Positions 1 to 10,193 of a stretch of 64,000 bases of DNA are shown piece by piece; within the stretch, counting starts at the first letter, position 1, and each line of letters opens with the position of its first letter. The notes under the pieces are model-generated. The model worked only from the letters and a program-made list of their open reading frames with translations. It searched no databases and had not been told where the DNA came from. A program made the translations under genes and the position numbers. Source of the stretch: Sutcliffiella sp. FSL R7-0096 (lineage in GTDB: Bacteria; Bacillota; Bacilli; Bacillales; Bacillaceae_I); contig NZ_CP152003.1 of the NCBI RefSeq assembly GCF_038595065.1, positions 2,212,001 to 2,276,000 on the forward strand. The letters are read 5' to 3'.

Positions 1-2227
1 CACTTATTTCGAGGACGAAACTTTTGGATTGGCATATGCCGACCTTTCCACAGGTGAATTACATACGACGATCATCTCCGGTCCTCTGCAGCAGCTGGTG
101 AATGAAGTGTATTCCATTGGTGCAAAGGAAATTGTTGTTTCGGAGCAATTCCCCGTAGATGTATTACAAATGATCAAGGAAAGAATGATTGTCACGTGCT
201 CCCATGAGGAAGCGGTGGACATTCCGCCCGAATTTCATCTTATAGTAGACAACATAGAACAAGAAAAGCTGTTAATCACAGTAGGCAGGCTGTTGCACTA
301 TCTGAAAAGAACCCAGAAACGCAGTCTGGACCATCTTCAGCCCGCTAGATTCTTTGAGTTGGACCAATCGATGAAAATAGATCTTTTCTCCAAAAGGAAT
401 CTGGAGTTGACGGAAACCATCCGTTCCAAAGGAAAAAAAGGTTCTTTGCTCTGGCTGTTGGACCAGACTGTTACCGCCATGGGAGGCAGGTTGTTAAAGC
501 AATGGGTGGACAGGCCTTTGATTAATCCGGCAAAAATCGAGCAGCGTCATCAAATGGTGGAAACACTCATACAGGAGTATTTTACAAGACAAGAGATAAG
601 GGACTTGTTGAAAGAAGTATATGATCTTGAGAGATTAGCAGGAAGAGTCGCATTTGGTAACGTGAATGCACGGGACCTAGTACAATTACGTAAATCACTT
701 TCCCAGATTCCTCATTTGAAAACACTTGTGGAAAAACTGCCAATGGACTCTGCCGGCATTTTAGACAATATGGATGAGTGCAGGGAGTTGACGACGCTTC
801 TGCATGAAAGTCTTATCGAACAGCCATCTATATCGGTTAAAGAGGGCAACATGATGAAGGACGGGTATCATGAAGAGCTTGATAAATACAGGGATGCCAG
901 ACGGAATGGGAAGACCTGGATAGCGGAGCTGGAGAAAAGGGAGCGGGACTTGACGGGGATTCGCTCTTTAAAAATAGGATATAACCGAATTTTTGGTTAT
1001 TATATTGAAATAACAAAAGTGAATATCGCTTCTCTGCCGGAAGGCCGGTATGAAAGAAAACAAACGCTTGCCAATGCAGAGCGTTATATAACAGAAGAGT
1101 TAAAAGAAAAAGAAACTCTGATCTTAGAGGCAGAAGAAAAGATTGTCGCTTTGGAATACGAGTTGTTCCTTCAACTACGCGAAGAAGTAAAGGCTTTTAT
1201 CCCGAGGTTGCAGAAACTTGCGAAAGCAGTCAGTGAAATGGATGTATTGCAATGTTTTGCCACGATCAGTGAGGAAAGGTTCTACACGAGGCCTACTTTC
1301 AATGAGGAAAGAAAGGTGTATATCACGGAGGGACGCCACCCTGTCGTGGAAAAAGTGATGGACGCCAATGAGTATGTACCAAATGATACGTGGATGGATA
1401 AGGAAAGTGAAATGTTACTTATCACAGGTCCAAACATGTCCGGTAAAAGTACGTATATGCGCCAAGTGGCTTTAACGGCTATTCTTGCTCAGATAGGCTG
1501 CTTTGTTCCGGCAAAGGAGGCATCATTGCCGATTTTTGATCAGATATTTACGAGAATAGGTGCTGCAGATGATTTGATCTCTGGTCAAAGTACATTTATG
1601 GTCGAAATGCTAGAAGCGAGAAATGCCATTGTGTATGCAACGCAGAACAGCCTGATTCTTTTTGATGAAATAGGACGAGGTACCTCCACTTATGATGGGA
1701 TGGCACTCGCACAGGCCCTTATAGAATATATTCATGATAAAATCGGGGCAAAAACGCTATTTTCTACGCATTATCATGAGCTGACCTCTTTAGATAGGGA
1801 ACTAGACAAGTTAAGGAACATTCATGTCAGCGTCGTAGAACAAAATGGAAAAGTGGTATTCTTGCATAAGATGAAAGAAGGCCCAGCTGATAAGAGTTAC
1901 GGAATTCATGTAGCAGAATTAGCTGAACTGCCGAAAGAGCTGATTCTTAGAGCGCAATGTATTTTGGAAAAGCTGGAAAGTCAACCTAAGGTGGAACTAA
2001 AGGAAGTTGCTTCTGCACAAGAGGCTGTAGAAATAAAAGAACAAGATCCTCTGGCCCAGCTTTCCTTCTTTGACCTAGATAATGGGGAAAAGCAGACCGA
2101 AAGAAAATCCAAGGGAGAGAAACTAGCCCTTGAGAAGCTTAAAAAGATGGAATTATTGGATACGACGCCACTGGATGCACTGAACAAATTATATGAAATT
2201 CAAAAACTGTTGAAATCGAAATCGTAG
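1..2227 (+). CDS. mutS: DNA mismatch repair ATPase MutS (5' end off the window)
   Basis: MutS recognises mismatches after replication and recruits MutL. The reading frame is open from base 2 with no start inside the window; 741 codons are visible, against about 860 in Bacillus MutS, so roughly 120 N-terminal residues (the mismatch-contacting domain I) lie to the left. The ABC-type ATPase is intact: Walker [10 protein letters not shown] near 1427-1453, Walker [11 protein letters not shown] near 1660-1690 and the following STHYHEL switch. A TTG at base 29 would give a long frame but is only an internal Leu. The gene ends 17 bp before mutL, as in the usual mutSL operon. Identity is certain; the true start is not visible. 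Confidence 0.98.
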   Translation, partial: TYFEDETFGLAYADLSTGELHTTIISGPLQQLVNEVYSIGAKEIVVSEQFPVDVLQMIKERMIVTCSHEEAVDIPPEFHLIVDNIEQEKLLITVGRLLHYLKRTQKRSLDHLQPARFFELDQSMKIDLFSKRNLELTETIRSKGKKGSLLWLLDQTVTAMGGRLLKQWVDRPLINPAKIEQRHQMVETLIQEYFTRQEIRDLLKEVYDLERLAGRVAFGNVNARDLVQLRKSLSQIPHLKTLVEKLPMDSAGILDNMDECRELTTLLHESLIEQPSISVKEGNMMKDGYHEELDKYRDARRNGKTWIAELEKRERDLTGIRSLKIGYNRIFGYYIEITKVNIASLPEGRYERKQTLANAERYITEELKEKETLILEAEEKIVALEYELFLQLREEVKAFIPRLQKLAKAVSEMDVLQCFATISEERFYTRPTFNEERKVYITEGRHPVVEKVMDANEYVPNDTWMDKESEMLLITGPNMSGKSTYMRQVALTAILAQIGCFVPAKEASLPIFDQIFTRIGAADDLISGQSTFMVEMLEARNAIVYATQNSLILFDEIGRGTSTYDGMALAQALIEYIHDKIGAKTLFSTHYHELTSLDRELDKLRNIHVSVVEQNGKVVFLHKMKEGPADKSYGIHVAELAELPKELILRAQCILEKLESQPKVELKEVASAQEAVEIKEQDPLAQLSFFDLDNGEKQTERKSKGEKLALEKLKKMELLDTTPLDALNKLYEIQKLLKSKS

Positions 2228-2244
2228 AGGAAGGAGGAAATAGA

Positions 2245-4149
2245 ATGGGGAAAATTGTCCAATTAGATGAAAGTTTGGCCAATAAAATAGCAGCTGGTGA
2301 AGTAGTAGAACGACCTGCTTCGGTTGTAAAAGAGCTGGTGGAAAACGCAATAGATGCCAATTCCACCATTATCGAAATTGAGTTAGAAGAAGCAGGACTA
2401 ACAAAAATCCGCGTCTTGGATAATGGCGATGGAATTGAACAGGACGATTGCCTGACAGCCTTTCAACGCCATGCAACAAGTAAAATAAAGAATGAAAATG
2501 ACCTATTCCGCATCAGAACACTAGGATTCAGGGGAGAAGCGCTGCCGAGTATCGCTTCTGTTTCTCTGTTTGATATCACAACAAGTACAGGGGAAGGTCC
2601 AGGCACGCACCTGAGCTTCAAGGGTGGAGTGCTCGAAAAGCATGAGCTTTCCAGCAGCAGAAAAGGAACAGACATTGTGGTCCAGCATCTCTTTTTCAAT
2701 ACTCCTGCACGTCTAAAGTATATGAAAACCATCCATACCGAACTTGGCAACATTTCTGATATGGTAAACCGGCTTGCTTTAGCGCATCCTTCTATTTCCT
2801 TCCGCCTTAGCCATAATGGGAAAAGAATGTTGGCCACAAACGGTAGTGGAGATAGTTTGCATGTGCTTGCTGCAATTTATGGGATGAACATTGCCAAGAA
2901 AATGGTGCCGATCCGTTTTGAATCATTGGACTTTGAAGTGAAGGGATATATCGCGTTGCCAGAAGTGACAAGAGCTTCCAAGAACTACATTTCCACAATT
3001 ATAAATGGTCGGTATGTCAAGAACTTTACTGTGGTCAGGGCAATCCAGGAAGGGTATCACACACTTCTTCCTATTGGAAGATATCCTATTGTTTATCTGG
3101 AAGTGGATATGGACCCGCTTTTAGTCGATGTCAATGTCCACCCAGCCAAGCTCGAAGTCAGGCTCAGCAAGGAAGATGAACTATACCGACTTATTGCAGA
3201 TGGCGTCAAGGGAGAATTTCAGCATAAGCAATTGATACCATCCAATGTGCCGAGAAAACAGGACATCTACACAACGGAAGTGAAGCCTACCCAGGAAACA
3301 TTCAATTTGGAGCAGAGTCGTCCAACTGATATAACTTTCCCTGTCAGAGAGGAAAAACCCACTCTTTTCGATCAAGAAAGGGAAAACGAAGAAAATGCAT
3401 CAGTGCTGAATGACCCTTCTACTCCGTTAAAGATCTTTACAGAAAAAGAGACATTCTTACCCACTGCATCTGATGTTCCCGCAGAAAATGAAGAAGGGGA
3501 AGTTAAACCTTCTTTACATGAGGAAGTGGAAGATCACATAAGGGAGAATACCTCAAAGATAGAGCCGAGGATTCCTGCTCTCTATCCAATTGGTCAGATG
3601 CACGGGACCTATATTGTGGCACAGAATGAGAATGGCTTGTATTTAATTGACCAGCATGCCGCACAAGAACGGATCAATTATGAATACTTTTATCAAAAAC
3701 TCGGAAGGGAAGAGAGAACTCTGCAGGAGCTTCTCGTTCCTTTAACCATTGAATGTTCCTTGGAAGAGTATCTTTTCTTGGAAGAAAATACGAAAGTTTT
3801 CGAGGAAGTAGGCATATGGCTTGAGCCGTTTGGTCATCAGACTTTCATTGTAAAAGCACATCCGGTTTGGTTTCCTAAAGGCGAAGAGAGGGAAACCATT
3901 GATGAAATGATTAACCTTGTTAAAGACAAAAGAAGAATAAACCTTGCTGATCTGAGAGAAGAAGCAGCCATTATGATGAGCTGTAAAGCTGCCATCAAGG
4001 CGAATCACCATTTGAGGCAAGATGAGATTTCAGCCTTATTAAATACGTTGAGAGAGGCGGAAAATCCTTTTACTTGCCCACATGGCAGACCGATCCTCAT
4101 TCATTTTTCGTCTTATGAGTTGGAAAAGATGTTTAAACGGGTAATGTAA
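2245..4149 (+). CDS. mutL: DNA mismatch repair endonuclease MutL
   Basis: MutL links MutS to strand removal and, in Bacillus, nicks the nascent strand. The 634-residue protein has an N-terminal GHKL ATPase (ENAIDAN about 33-39, DNGDGI about 59-64, FRGEAL about 95-100), a charged low-conservation linker (about 335-440) and a C-terminal endonuclease domain. The nuclease motif DQHAAQE starts near residue 469, and the metal-site motif CPHGRP lies near 611, so nuclease activity is expected. The ATG has a strong aaggagg Shine-Dalgarno 8 bp upstream and lies 17 bp after mutS, so the two are co-transcribed. Confidence 0.98.
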   Translation: MGKIVQLDESLANKIAAGEVVERPASVVKELVENAIDANSTIIEIELEEAGLTKIRVLDNGDGIEQDDCLTAFQRHATSKIKNENDLFRIRTLGFRGEALPSIASVSLFDITTSTGEGPGTHLSFKGGVLEKHELSSSRKGTDIVVQHLFFNTPARLKYMKTIHTELGNISDMVNRLALAHPSISFRLSHNGKRMLATNGSGDSLHVLAAIYGMNIAKKMVPIRFESLDFEVKGYIALPEVTRASKNYISTIINGRYVKNFTVVRAIQEGYHTLLPIGRYPIVYLEVDMDPLLVDVNVHPAKLEVRLSKEDELYRLIADGVKGEFQHKQLIPSNVPRKQDIYTTEVKPTQETFNLEQSRPTDITFPVREEKPTLFDQERENEENASVLNDPSTPLKIFTEKETFLPTASDVPAENEEGEVKPSLHEEVEDHIRENTSKIEPRIPALYPIGQMHGTYIVAQNENGLYLIDQHAAQERINYEYFYQKLGREERTLQELLVPLTIECSLEEYLFLEENTKVFEEVGIWLEPFGHQTFIVKAHPVWFPKGEERETIDEMINLVKDKRRINLADLREEAAIMMSCKAAIKANHHLRQDEISALLNTLREAENPFTCPHGRPILIHFSSYELEKMFKRVM

Positions 4150-4242
4150 AAAACAAAAAAGTTTTTTATCAACAAGGTTGAGCCCATAAGTAAATGGGTA
4201 TAATGATATCTTGTGATAAAGATTAATTGAGAGAGTGAGTGA

Positions 4243-5196
4243 GTGTTGGGAGAGAAACAAAAAATTATCGTGATCATCGGACCGACAGCAGTCGGGAAGA
4301 CCAAAACGAGCGTGGAATTGGCCAAGGCGTTAAACGGAGAAATCATCAGCGGGGATTCCATGCAGATATACAAGGGTATGGATATTGGTACCGCCAAGGT
4401 GAGTAAGGAGGAAATGCAAGGAATTCCTCATTACTTGATTGATATCAAGGAACCAACCGATGCCTATTCCGTTGCTGAATTCCAACAAGATGTCCGTAAC
4501 CGAATCGACGAGATTGCCTTAAGGGGGCATATTCCCATTATTGTTGGTGGGACGGGTCTTTATATCCAGTCTGTTTTATTTGACTACCAATTTTCCGAAA
4601 GTGGCAAGGACGAAGAAGTTCGAAGAGATTTAGAGAAAAGATGTGAAGAGGTAGGTTTCGAAAAGCTTCATGCCGAGCTCGCGGAAATCGATCCGAAAAG
4701 TGCTGCGAATATCCATCCTAATAATGTGCGACGGGTCATTCGTGCGTTGGAAATCTTTCATACAACAGGGAAAACTATGTCTGAGTATCAAGAAACACAG
4801 CAGCCTGAGCCATTATATGATGTGGCACTTATTGGACTTACGATGGAACGGGAAGAATTGTACGATCGAATCAATCTCAGAGTGGACATGATGGTAGAGG
4901 AAGGCTTGTTTGAAGAAGTACAAGATCTTTATGACAAGGGTATCCATGATTGTCAGTCCATCCAAGCTATCGGGTATAAGGAATTGTATGCATTCTTTGA
5001 TGGGAGAGTTTCAAAAGAACAGGCAATAGAAGATTTGAAACAGAATTCAAGAAGATATGCCAAACGTCAGCTCACATGGTTCCGAAACAAAATGGATGTT
5101 ACATGGTTTGATATGACGTATGGAGATTTTGAACAAAAGTTATCACAAATTTTTACGTTTATTGCAGGAAAGCTTCAACTTGAAGCGAATAAGTAA
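4243..5196 (+). CDS. miaA: tRNA dimethylallyltransferase MiaA
   Basis: MiaA transfers a dimethylallyl group to adenosine 37 of tRNAs reading UNN codons (i6A37). The 317-residue frame carries the P-loop GPTAVGKT at residues 13-20, followed by the family signatures GDSMQIYKGMDIGTAK and GGTGLYIQ. The call starts at GTG 4243; TTG 4246 is an equally possible start because the upstream region offers only gagtgag as a ribosome site. It lies 93 bp after mutL and 30 bp before hfq. The mutL-miaA-hfq order is common in Bacillaceae outside B. subtilis, where other genes intervene. Confidence 0.96.
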   Translation: MLGEKQKIIVIIGPTAVGKTKTSVELAKALNGEIISGDSMQIYKGMDIGTAKVSKEEMQGIPHYLIDIKEPTDAYSVAEFQQDVRNRIDEIALRGHIPIIVGGTGLYIQSVLFDYQFSESGKDEEVRRDLEKRCEEVGFEKLHAELAEIDPKSAANIHPNNVRRVIRALEIFHTTGKTMSEYQETQQPEPLYDVALIGLTMEREELYDRINLRVDMMVEEGLFEEVQDLYDKGIHDCQSIQAIGYKELYAFFDGRVSKEQAIEDLKQNSRRYAKRQLTWFRNKMDVTWFDMTYGDFEQKLSQIFTFIAGKLQLEANK

Positions 5197-5226
5197 GGAA
5201 GATAGAGATAAGAGGAGGACGAAAAA

Positions 5227-5454
5227 ATGAAGCAATCGATTAATATCCAAGATCAAGTTCTAAATCAATTAAGAAAAGATGGAACAAGTGTAACGGTATT
5301 CTTGCTGAATGGGTTTCAACTTCGCGGATTAATTAAAGGGTTTGATAATTTCACTGTGCTTCTGGAAACGGAAGGGAAGCAACAGTTGATTTATAAACAC
5401 GCCATCTCTACTTTTTCTCCATCTAAGAATGTACAAATTGAAACAGAAGCATAA
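5227..5454 (+). CDS. hfq: RNA chaperone Hfq
   Basis: Hfq forms a hexameric Sm-like ring that binds small RNAs and mRNAs. The 75-residue protein has the Sm1 strand region with [14 protein letters not shown] and the Sm2 signature YKHAIST near the C-terminus. It lacks the long acidic tail of enterobacterial Hfq, as is usual in Bacillus. The ATG follows gaggagg by 8 bp. It is the last gene of the mutS-to-hfq run and is closed by a strong terminator starting at the base after its stop codon. Confidence 0.97.
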   Translation: MKQSINIQDQVLNQLRKDGTSVTVFLLNGFQLRGLIKGFDNFTVLLETEGKQQLIYKHAISTFSPSKNVQIETEA

Positions 5455-5482
5455 AACCAGCCTAAGGCTGGTTTTTTATTTT
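5455..5482 (+). terminator. Rho-independent terminator after hfq
   Basis: AACCAGCC and GGCTGGTT pair around a TAA loop and are followed by a T-rich tract. It abuts the hfq stop codon and ends the miaA-hfq transcript. Confidence 0.9.
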
Positions 5483-5504
5483 TACCGTTTTTCCATTTAA
5501 ATCA

Positions 5505-5685
5505 GGCTCTATTTCCAAGAGTTTGTTGCTATATACTAGTAAAAAGTCGGCAATTGGACTTTTTGCAGCGTACATACTCTAAAAATGCATTAGAAAAATT
5601 ATTAATGCAAGGAAAAGAGCACGACAAAAGGAATAGAACGGTTGGTTTAAAAGTACGTAAAAGCACAAAGTTTACGAAAATGGCC
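5505..5685 (+). mobile_element. MITE-like element, copy A
   Basis: This is a 181-bp non-coding element that recurs five times in the window. Its ends are an imperfect inverted repeat of the family terminus GGCTCTTTTCGTAAAG (here ggctctatttccaaga and tttacgaaaatggcc). It holds the family core ggaaaagagcacgac near 5611-5625 and an internal hairpin with a perfect 8-bp stem (AAAAAGTC 5541-5548, GACTTTTT 5557-5564). The flanking octamers TTAAATCA and TAAAATAA agree at 6 of 8 positions, consistent with an old, decayed target duplication. The remaining bases up to spoVK (5686-5943) show no gene and no convincing promoter. Confidence 0.8.
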
Positions 5686-5943
5686 TAAAATAAACATATA
5701 GCTCCTCTATTTACATATATTTAGTAAATAAATGGAGAAATTCTCTCCATTTGTTTTTGTTCCAAAATAATGGTCAGGAAAAGGAATTATTTCTCGGGAA
5801 AGCGCATAATATGACAGGTTTGTCAATAGTTTGTTGAAAATATAAGAAACTTGTAAAAGAAAATCGAATAAAGGAAATGGAAGTGTTAAAAAAAAGAGAG
5901 TGTGTCTTTATTACATCGAGATATGTCGGATTTTGGTACGGAA

Positions 5944-6894
5944 ATGAGGTGGACGCTCTTGGATCAATCCATGACAAATCAAAACGGGAAAATAAATATT
6001 GTATTGAATGGACAGAAAAAACCTTTGAAAGTGACTCATGTACAAACACAGGTAGAGCCTTATACTCCCGCTAATCATACTATTCTACAAGAAATAGAAA
6101 GAGAGCTTGGGGAGCTAGTCGGCCTTCAGGAAATGAAAAAAGTGGTCAAGGAAATCTATGCGTGGATCTATGTGAATAAAAAAAGGGAAGAAGCTGGACT
6201 GAAAATAGAAAAACAAGTGCTTCACATGATGTTTAAAGGAAATCCCGGTACAGGAAAAACGACAGTTGCAAGATTGATTGGTAAGTTGTTCTGTGACATG
6301 AATGTGCTTTCAAAGGGACATCTGATAGAAGCGGAGCGGGCGGATTTGGTTGGGGAATATATAGGGCATACCGCTCAAAAGACGAGAGACCTAGTAAAGA
6401 AAGCGCTTGGAGGGATCTTATTTGTGGATGAAGCCTATTCATTGGCGCGAGGAGGGGAGAAGGATTTCGGCAAGGAGGCCATTGATACACTTGTAAAGCA
6501 TATGGAGGATAAGCAGCACGACTTCATCCTTATACTTGCAGGCTATCAACGGGAAATGGAGGAATTCCTGAGAACCAACCCAGGGTTAATATCACGATTT
6601 CCCATTATTGTCGATTTCCCCGATTATACTGTGGATGAGTTAATGGAAATCTGTCAACGGATGCTTAAAGATCGTGAATATCTCCTAAGCAAAGAGGCGG
6701 AATGGAAATTGAGGGAGCATCTGAATCAAATGAAAAGTGTGTTGATGCCATCCGCTTTCAGTAATGGCAGATATATTAGGAATATGCTTGAAAAGTCCAT
6801 CAGAACGCAGGCGATGCGGCTGTTAATGCATGACAGATTTGATAGAAGTGAATTGATGACAATTGAAGCAAGAGATCTTTTATTAAAGTGGTAA
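5944..6894 (+). CDS. spoVK: Stage V sporulation protein K, AAA+ ATPase
   Basis: SpoVK is a mother-cell AAA+ ATPase of the CbbX-like group needed for spore maturation. Its exact substrate is not known. Walker A GNPGTGKTT lies at residues 99-107 and Walker B LFVDEAYS around 160-167, followed by the family stretch GGEKDFGKEAID. The frame stays open back to GTG 5902; ATG 5944 was chosen because it gives an N-terminus of similar length to B. subtilis SpoVK, but no start has a good ribosome site and 5902, 5923 and 5971 remain possible. It stands alone between an element copy and a bidirectional terminator. In B. subtilis it directly precedes hflX (ynbA); here a carotenoid cassette intervenes. Confidence 0.93.
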   Translation: MRWTLLDQSMTNQNGKINIVLNGQKKPLKVTHVQTQVEPYTPANHTILQEIERELGELVGLQEMKKVVKEIYAWIYVNKKREEAGLKIEKQVLHMMFKGNPGTGKTTVARLIGKLFCDMNVLSKGHLIEAERADLVGEYIGHTAQKTRDLVKKALGGILFVDEAYSLARGGEKDFGKEAIDTLVKHMEDKQHDFILILAGYQREMEEFLRTNPGLISRFPIIVDFPDYTVDELMEICQRMLKDREYLLSKEAEWKLREHLNQMKSVLMPSAFSNGRYIRNMLEKSIRTQAMRLLMHDRFDRSELMTIEARDLLLKW

Positions 6895-6898
6895 TAAT

Positions 6899-6928
6899 AG
6901 AAATAGCAGCCCGGTGGCTGCTATTTTC
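6899..6928. terminator. Bidirectional terminator between spoVK and crtP-like gene
   Basis: AAATAGCAGCC pairs with GGCTGCTATTT around a short loop, with A- and T-rich flanks on both sides. It serves the convergent spoVK (plus) and desaturase (minus) genes. Confidence 0.85.
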
Positions 6929-6931
6929 TGG

Positions 6932-8437
6932 TTATCCAATATTTTTTCCTATTTGTTCCAAATCCTCCTTGATGGCATCTGCGGTCAGTTGCCCAGACAG
7001 GGTCACCATCGGAACACCACCGCCGGGGTGAGTGGATCCACCAGTGAAATATAGATTGCTCAAAACTTTGCTGCGGCACGGAATCTTGAAGCCGCCATTC
7101 TTTTTCCGGTCTGTAACCACTCCATAAATGGATCCACCGTTAGCTCCATATAAATTTTGTAAATCATTTGGAGTAAAGGAGTATTCGAATTCTATGGAAT
7201 CCTTTAACCCGCCAAGTCCCATTCTTTCCAACTTGGTAAGGACTTTTTCGCGGTAAATATCTTTATATTCCTCCCATGTTTCCCCTTCCTTCAGAGGAGG
7301 AACATGTGTTAGAACGAACAAATTCTCTTTGCCCTCAGGTGCTTGGGTAGAGTCCGATTTAGAGGAAACCCCTAAATAGATCGTTGGATCCTTTGCAGGC
7401 AGTCCTTTGTTGAATATGGTCTCAAACTCCACTGCAGGATCTTTGGAAAAGAAAAAGTTATGATGTGCCAACTGTTCATATTGTCTTTTCACTCCTAGTA
7501 AGAGGACCAGGCCAGAGACCGTGGGAGAATATTTTACCAGATCGTTTGCTGCCCGCTCAGCCATAGGAACACCTTTCAAGAGAGTTTTATACGCCGGAAT
7601 CGCTTCAAGGTTGGAGACGACGAAATCGGCAAGGATTTCCTCCCCATCTTCCAACAGCACCCCTGTAGCTTTGCGACCGTCAGTAAGAATTTTCCCGACC
7701 GATGCATTCAGTTTATAATCTACCTTCAGTTCGTCAAGGAGCTTCTGCATCGCTTCGGCAATTTTATACATTCCGCCCTTCACATAGTAAATACCAAGCC
7801 CTAGCTGTACATGCGTGAGTTGGGAAAGTACGGCAGGTGCGTGGTAGGGGGATGAGCCGATGTACATGATCATAAAATTGAAAAGCTGCTGTAAATGCTT
7901 GTCCTCAAAGTATTTCTTTGTGATCTGATCCATGGATTTCATTGGATCCATGCCGATAAGTTCCTTAAGATTATGCAATGCACGCAGTTCTGCTAAACCG
8001 GATAGGCTCTTTTTATAAAAACTCTTCAAGCTGTATTCATACATCCTGCTGCAATAGTTCAGGTATTCAAAAAATCCGTTTGCATCTTTTGTAGAGTGCT
8101 CCCTGATCTGCTCAAGCATTTTAGGGAGGTCGCTTGTCACATCGATCGTCGTACCATCTTCAAAAAATGTTTTCCACTGAGGTTCGATTCTCTCGATCTT
8201 GATGTAATCATGAAGGTTGCGATTTGCGCTCGCAAATAATTGCTCCAACACCCATGGCATCGTCAAGATGGACGGACCGGTATCGAAGGAATAGCCTTTC
8301 CCGGAACGAATATTCATTTTGCCTCCTAGCCGCTCGCCCTTTTCAATCACTTTTACTTCATTTCCGTCTGCGGAAAGACGGATCGCGGCAGATAGGCCAC
8401 CAAGGCCGCCGCCTATTACTACTACTTTCTTTTTCAT
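6932..8437 (-). CDS. CrtP-like C30 carotenoid desaturase/oxygenase
   Basis: This 501-residue FAD-dependent CrtI-family enzyme starts with the dinucleotide-binding motif GGGLGGL (9-15) and ends with the family flavin signature GGSTHPGGGVPMV. By memory its sequence follows Staphylococcus CrtP (4,4'-diaponeurosporene oxidase, also called CrtNb) more closely than CrtN: GPSILTMPW, YIGSSPYHAPAVLS, AHHNFFFS and IYGVVTDRKKNGGFK all have direct CrtP counterparts. The likely reaction is oxidation of a terminal methyl of a C30 carotenoid to aldehyde or acid. The ATG follows aaggagg by 7 bp. It is divergent from the crtQ-like gene, which fits a shared pathway. A pure desaturase role cannot be excluded. 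Confidence 0.85.
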   Translation of the reverse strand: MKKKVVVIGGGLGGLSAAIRLSADGNEVKVIEKGERLGGKMNIRSGKGYSFDTGPSILTMPWVLEQLFASANRNLHDYIKIERIEPQWKTFFEDGTTIDVTSDLPKMLEQIREHSTKDANGFFEYLNYCSRMYEYSLKSFYKKSLSGLAELRALHNLKELIGMDPMKSMDQITKKYFEDKHLQQLFNFMIMYIGSSPYHAPAVLSQLTHVQLGLGIYYVKGGMYKIAEAMQKLLDELKVDYKLNASVGKILTDGRKATGVLLEDGEEILADFVVSNLEAIPAYKTLLKGVPMAERAANDLVKYSPTVSGLVLLLGVKRQYEQLAHHNFFFSKDPAVEFETIFNKGLPAKDPTIYLGVSSKSDSTQAPEGKENLFVLTHVPPLKEGETWEEYKDIYREKVLTKLERMGLGGLKDSIEFEYSFTPNDLQNLYGANGGSIYGVVTDRKKNGGFKIPCRSKVLSNLYFTGGSTHPGGGVPMVTLSGQLTADAIKEDLEQIGKNIG

Positions 8438-8465
8438 TTTTTTCCTCCTTATGAAAACCTGGCAG

Positions 8466-8490
8466 TTTGACTAGACTGTCTAATATTAGT
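8466..8490. promoter_or_regulatory. Overlapping palindromes in the divergent crt intergenic region
   Basis: TAGACTGTCTA (8472-8482) and CTAATATTAG (8480-8489) are perfect palindromes that overlap by three bases, near the crtP-like start in a 136-bp divergent gap. A TTGACT hexamer overlaps at 8467-8472. The arrangement resembles a TetR-type operator over a promoter, but no regulator gene is nearby, so this is inference. Confidence 0.35.
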
Positions 8491-8573
8491 TTTCATGAAT
8501 GGTTTTTAATTTTTTATTTTGCCCTTTTTTTCCATTTTCATAACTATACTGATTATTTATTGGAGGACTTAAC

Positions 8574-9647
8574 ATGGTATGGTTCACAACGTTGATGACA
8601 CTGTTACTGGGAAGAATCCTGTTTTTTCACATTCCTACTTTCCGCGTACATAATGGACAGTTAGAACATTTAAAGAAAGTGACCGTCATTATTCCCGCTA
8701 GAAATGAAGGGGGGAATCTCCCGGCACTTTTACAGTCCTTACAGCCGTATCGTAAAAAAGTAAAAGAAATTCTTGTAGTGGATGATCATTCGACAGATAA
8801 CACTACGGAAGTGGCGAGGTACTTTGGTGCGAGAGTGATAAAATTAAAAGAACTCCCGGTAGGATGGTTTGGTAAATCATTTGGTTGTTGGAATGGTGCA
8901 TTACAGGCTAAAGGTGACATTCTTCTTTTTCTGGATGCTGACACGGTGATCAAGGAAAATGGTTTAGAAAATATGCTGGCTGTCTACAAGGGCATGGGGG
9001 AGGTTATCTCTGTTCAGCCGTTCCACATTATAAAAGAAAGGTATGAAAGTTTATCTTCCTTTTTTCATCTAGTGATTATGGGATCTCTCGGTGCTTTTCA
9101 TCTTTTACAAAAGTGGACTTCTGTAAAAGGTGCTTTCGGGCAATGTATGCTCATTCACCGGCAGGATTATTTTAAATACGGTGGACATGAGGCGATACAA
9201 GGGGAGTTGATGGAAAACATGGCGTTTGGTTTCATCGTTCAGAATCACGGAGGGAAAGTACGTTGCTTCAGTGGTTTAGGTGCAGTACAGATGAGGATGT
9301 ACCCGGAAGGAATGGGGGATTTGTGGAGAGGTTGGAGTAAGAGCTTTGCAACCGGGGCCTCAAGAACAAGTATTATGTATTTGCTTTTAGTTTCTTTATG
9401 GCTAGGGGGATTAATGACATTTCTGACAAGTTATCAATCCATTCCGATAGAGCTATATATAGGGGTTTACATACTAATAGCGTTACATATTAAGAGAACT
9501 TTGTCGACGGTTGGTATGTTTGGGTGGGGAACGGCTTTACTTTTTCCTTTTCACCTACTGTTCTTTATTATGCTGTTTGCTTACTCTTGTTTTCAGACCT
9601 TTTTCAAAAGAAACGTTTCTTGGAAGGGGAGGAAAATCGATTTATAG
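8574..9647 (+). CDS. CrtQ-like glycosyltransferase (family 2), carotenoid cassette
   Basis: This is a 357-residue membrane-associated GT2 enzyme. It has an N-terminal hydrophobic anchor, then the catalytic fold with IIPARNEGG, VVDDHSTDNT (D70, D71) and LDADT (DxD at 121-123), and C-terminal hydrophobic segments (about 265-340). Staphylococcal CrtQ, which glucosylates 4,4'-diaponeurosporenoate, shares the SVQPFHI, AFGQ and RMYPEG-type positions and the final VSWKGR. The ATG has a tggagg site 6 bp upstream. It is followed 15 bp later by the acyltransferase gene, which supports a staphyloxanthin-like glycosyl-acyl end product. The sugar acceptor is inferred, not shown. Confidence 0.82.
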   Translation: MVWFTTLMTLLLGRILFFHIPTFRVHNGQLEHLKKVTVIIPARNEGGNLPALLQSLQPYRKKVKEILVVDDHSTDNTTEVARYFGARVIKLKELPVGWFGKSFGCWNGALQAKGDILLFLDADTVIKENGLENMLAVYKGMGEVISVQPFHIIKERYESLSSFFHLVIMGSLGAFHLLQKWTSVKGAFGQCMLIHRQDYFKYGGHEAIQGELMENMAFGFIVQNHGGKVRCFSGLGAVQMRMYPEGMGDLWRGWSKSFATGASRTSIMYLLLVSLWLGGLMTFLTSYQSIPIELYIGVYILIALHIKRTLSTVGMFGWGTALLFPFHLLFFIMLFAYSCFQTFFKRNVSWKGRKIDL

Positions 9648-9662
9648 GAGCGTGACGGTGGG

Positions 9663-10193
9663 ATGTTGATGGAACTGGGACCACTCACAGGAACCATAGT
9701 GAACATTGTGGCATGGCTCTTTATTCAGCTTGGGATAGCCTACCTTGCTCTAAAAATACCAAAAGAATGGATATCCAATGAGAATGCATGGTTTCGAGAA
9801 AAAAGATGGGAAAGTGCCGTATACGCCCTAATTAAAATAAAAAAGTGGAAAGATCGACTTCCAGAGGCTGGCGACATTTTTAAGAGCGGTTTTTCGAAAA
9901 AGAGGTTAGAAAGCATGAACAGAGACTATCTCCGCCTGTTTGTAGTGGAAACAAGAAGGGGGGAACTGACACATATCCTGGTGATGCTTCCTGGAGTGCT
10001 GTTCTTTCTATGGAATCCCCTTTATGTAGGTTGGATAATGGTATGTTATGGAATTCTAGTTAACTTGCCGTTCGCTTTGTTGCAACGATATAACAGACAT
10101 CGTTTATTAAATATAATCAACAAACAAAAACAGGAGGCTGTTACCCCTCCTGTGGATCGTTCGCTTGCTGTAATAAAAACAACAGATATTTAA
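9663..10193 (+). CDS. CrtO-like glycosyl-carotenoid acyltransferase
   Basis: The 176-residue protein matches the compact CrtO family that acylates glycosyl-4,4'-diaponeurosporenoate in the last step of staphyloxanthin synthesis. It shows an N-terminal membrane segment, a KWKDRLPE stretch where CrtO has KWKHKILD, then ETRRGELTH, a second hydrophobic pair, and the C-terminal LLQRYNRHRL (CrtO has VQRYNRPRL). It begins 15 bp after the crtQ-like stop, probably translated from ATG 9663 with ggtggg or the more distant ggag. Its last four bases overlap the convergent TRIC-family gene. Confidence 0.85.
   Translation: MLMELGPLTGTIVNIVAWLFIQLGIAYLALKIPKEWISNENAWFREKRWESAVYALIKIKKWKDRLPEAGDIFKSGFSKKRLESMNRDYLRLFVVETRRGELTHILVMLPGVLFFLWNPLYVGWIMVCYGILVNLPFALLQRYNRHRLLNIINKQKQEAVTPPVDRSLAVIKTTDI

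Noticed and set aside
5902-5943. Longer N-terminus for SpoVK from GTG 5902
   Set aside because: It adds 14 residues not expected from the B. subtilis protein and has no better ribosome site; still possible.
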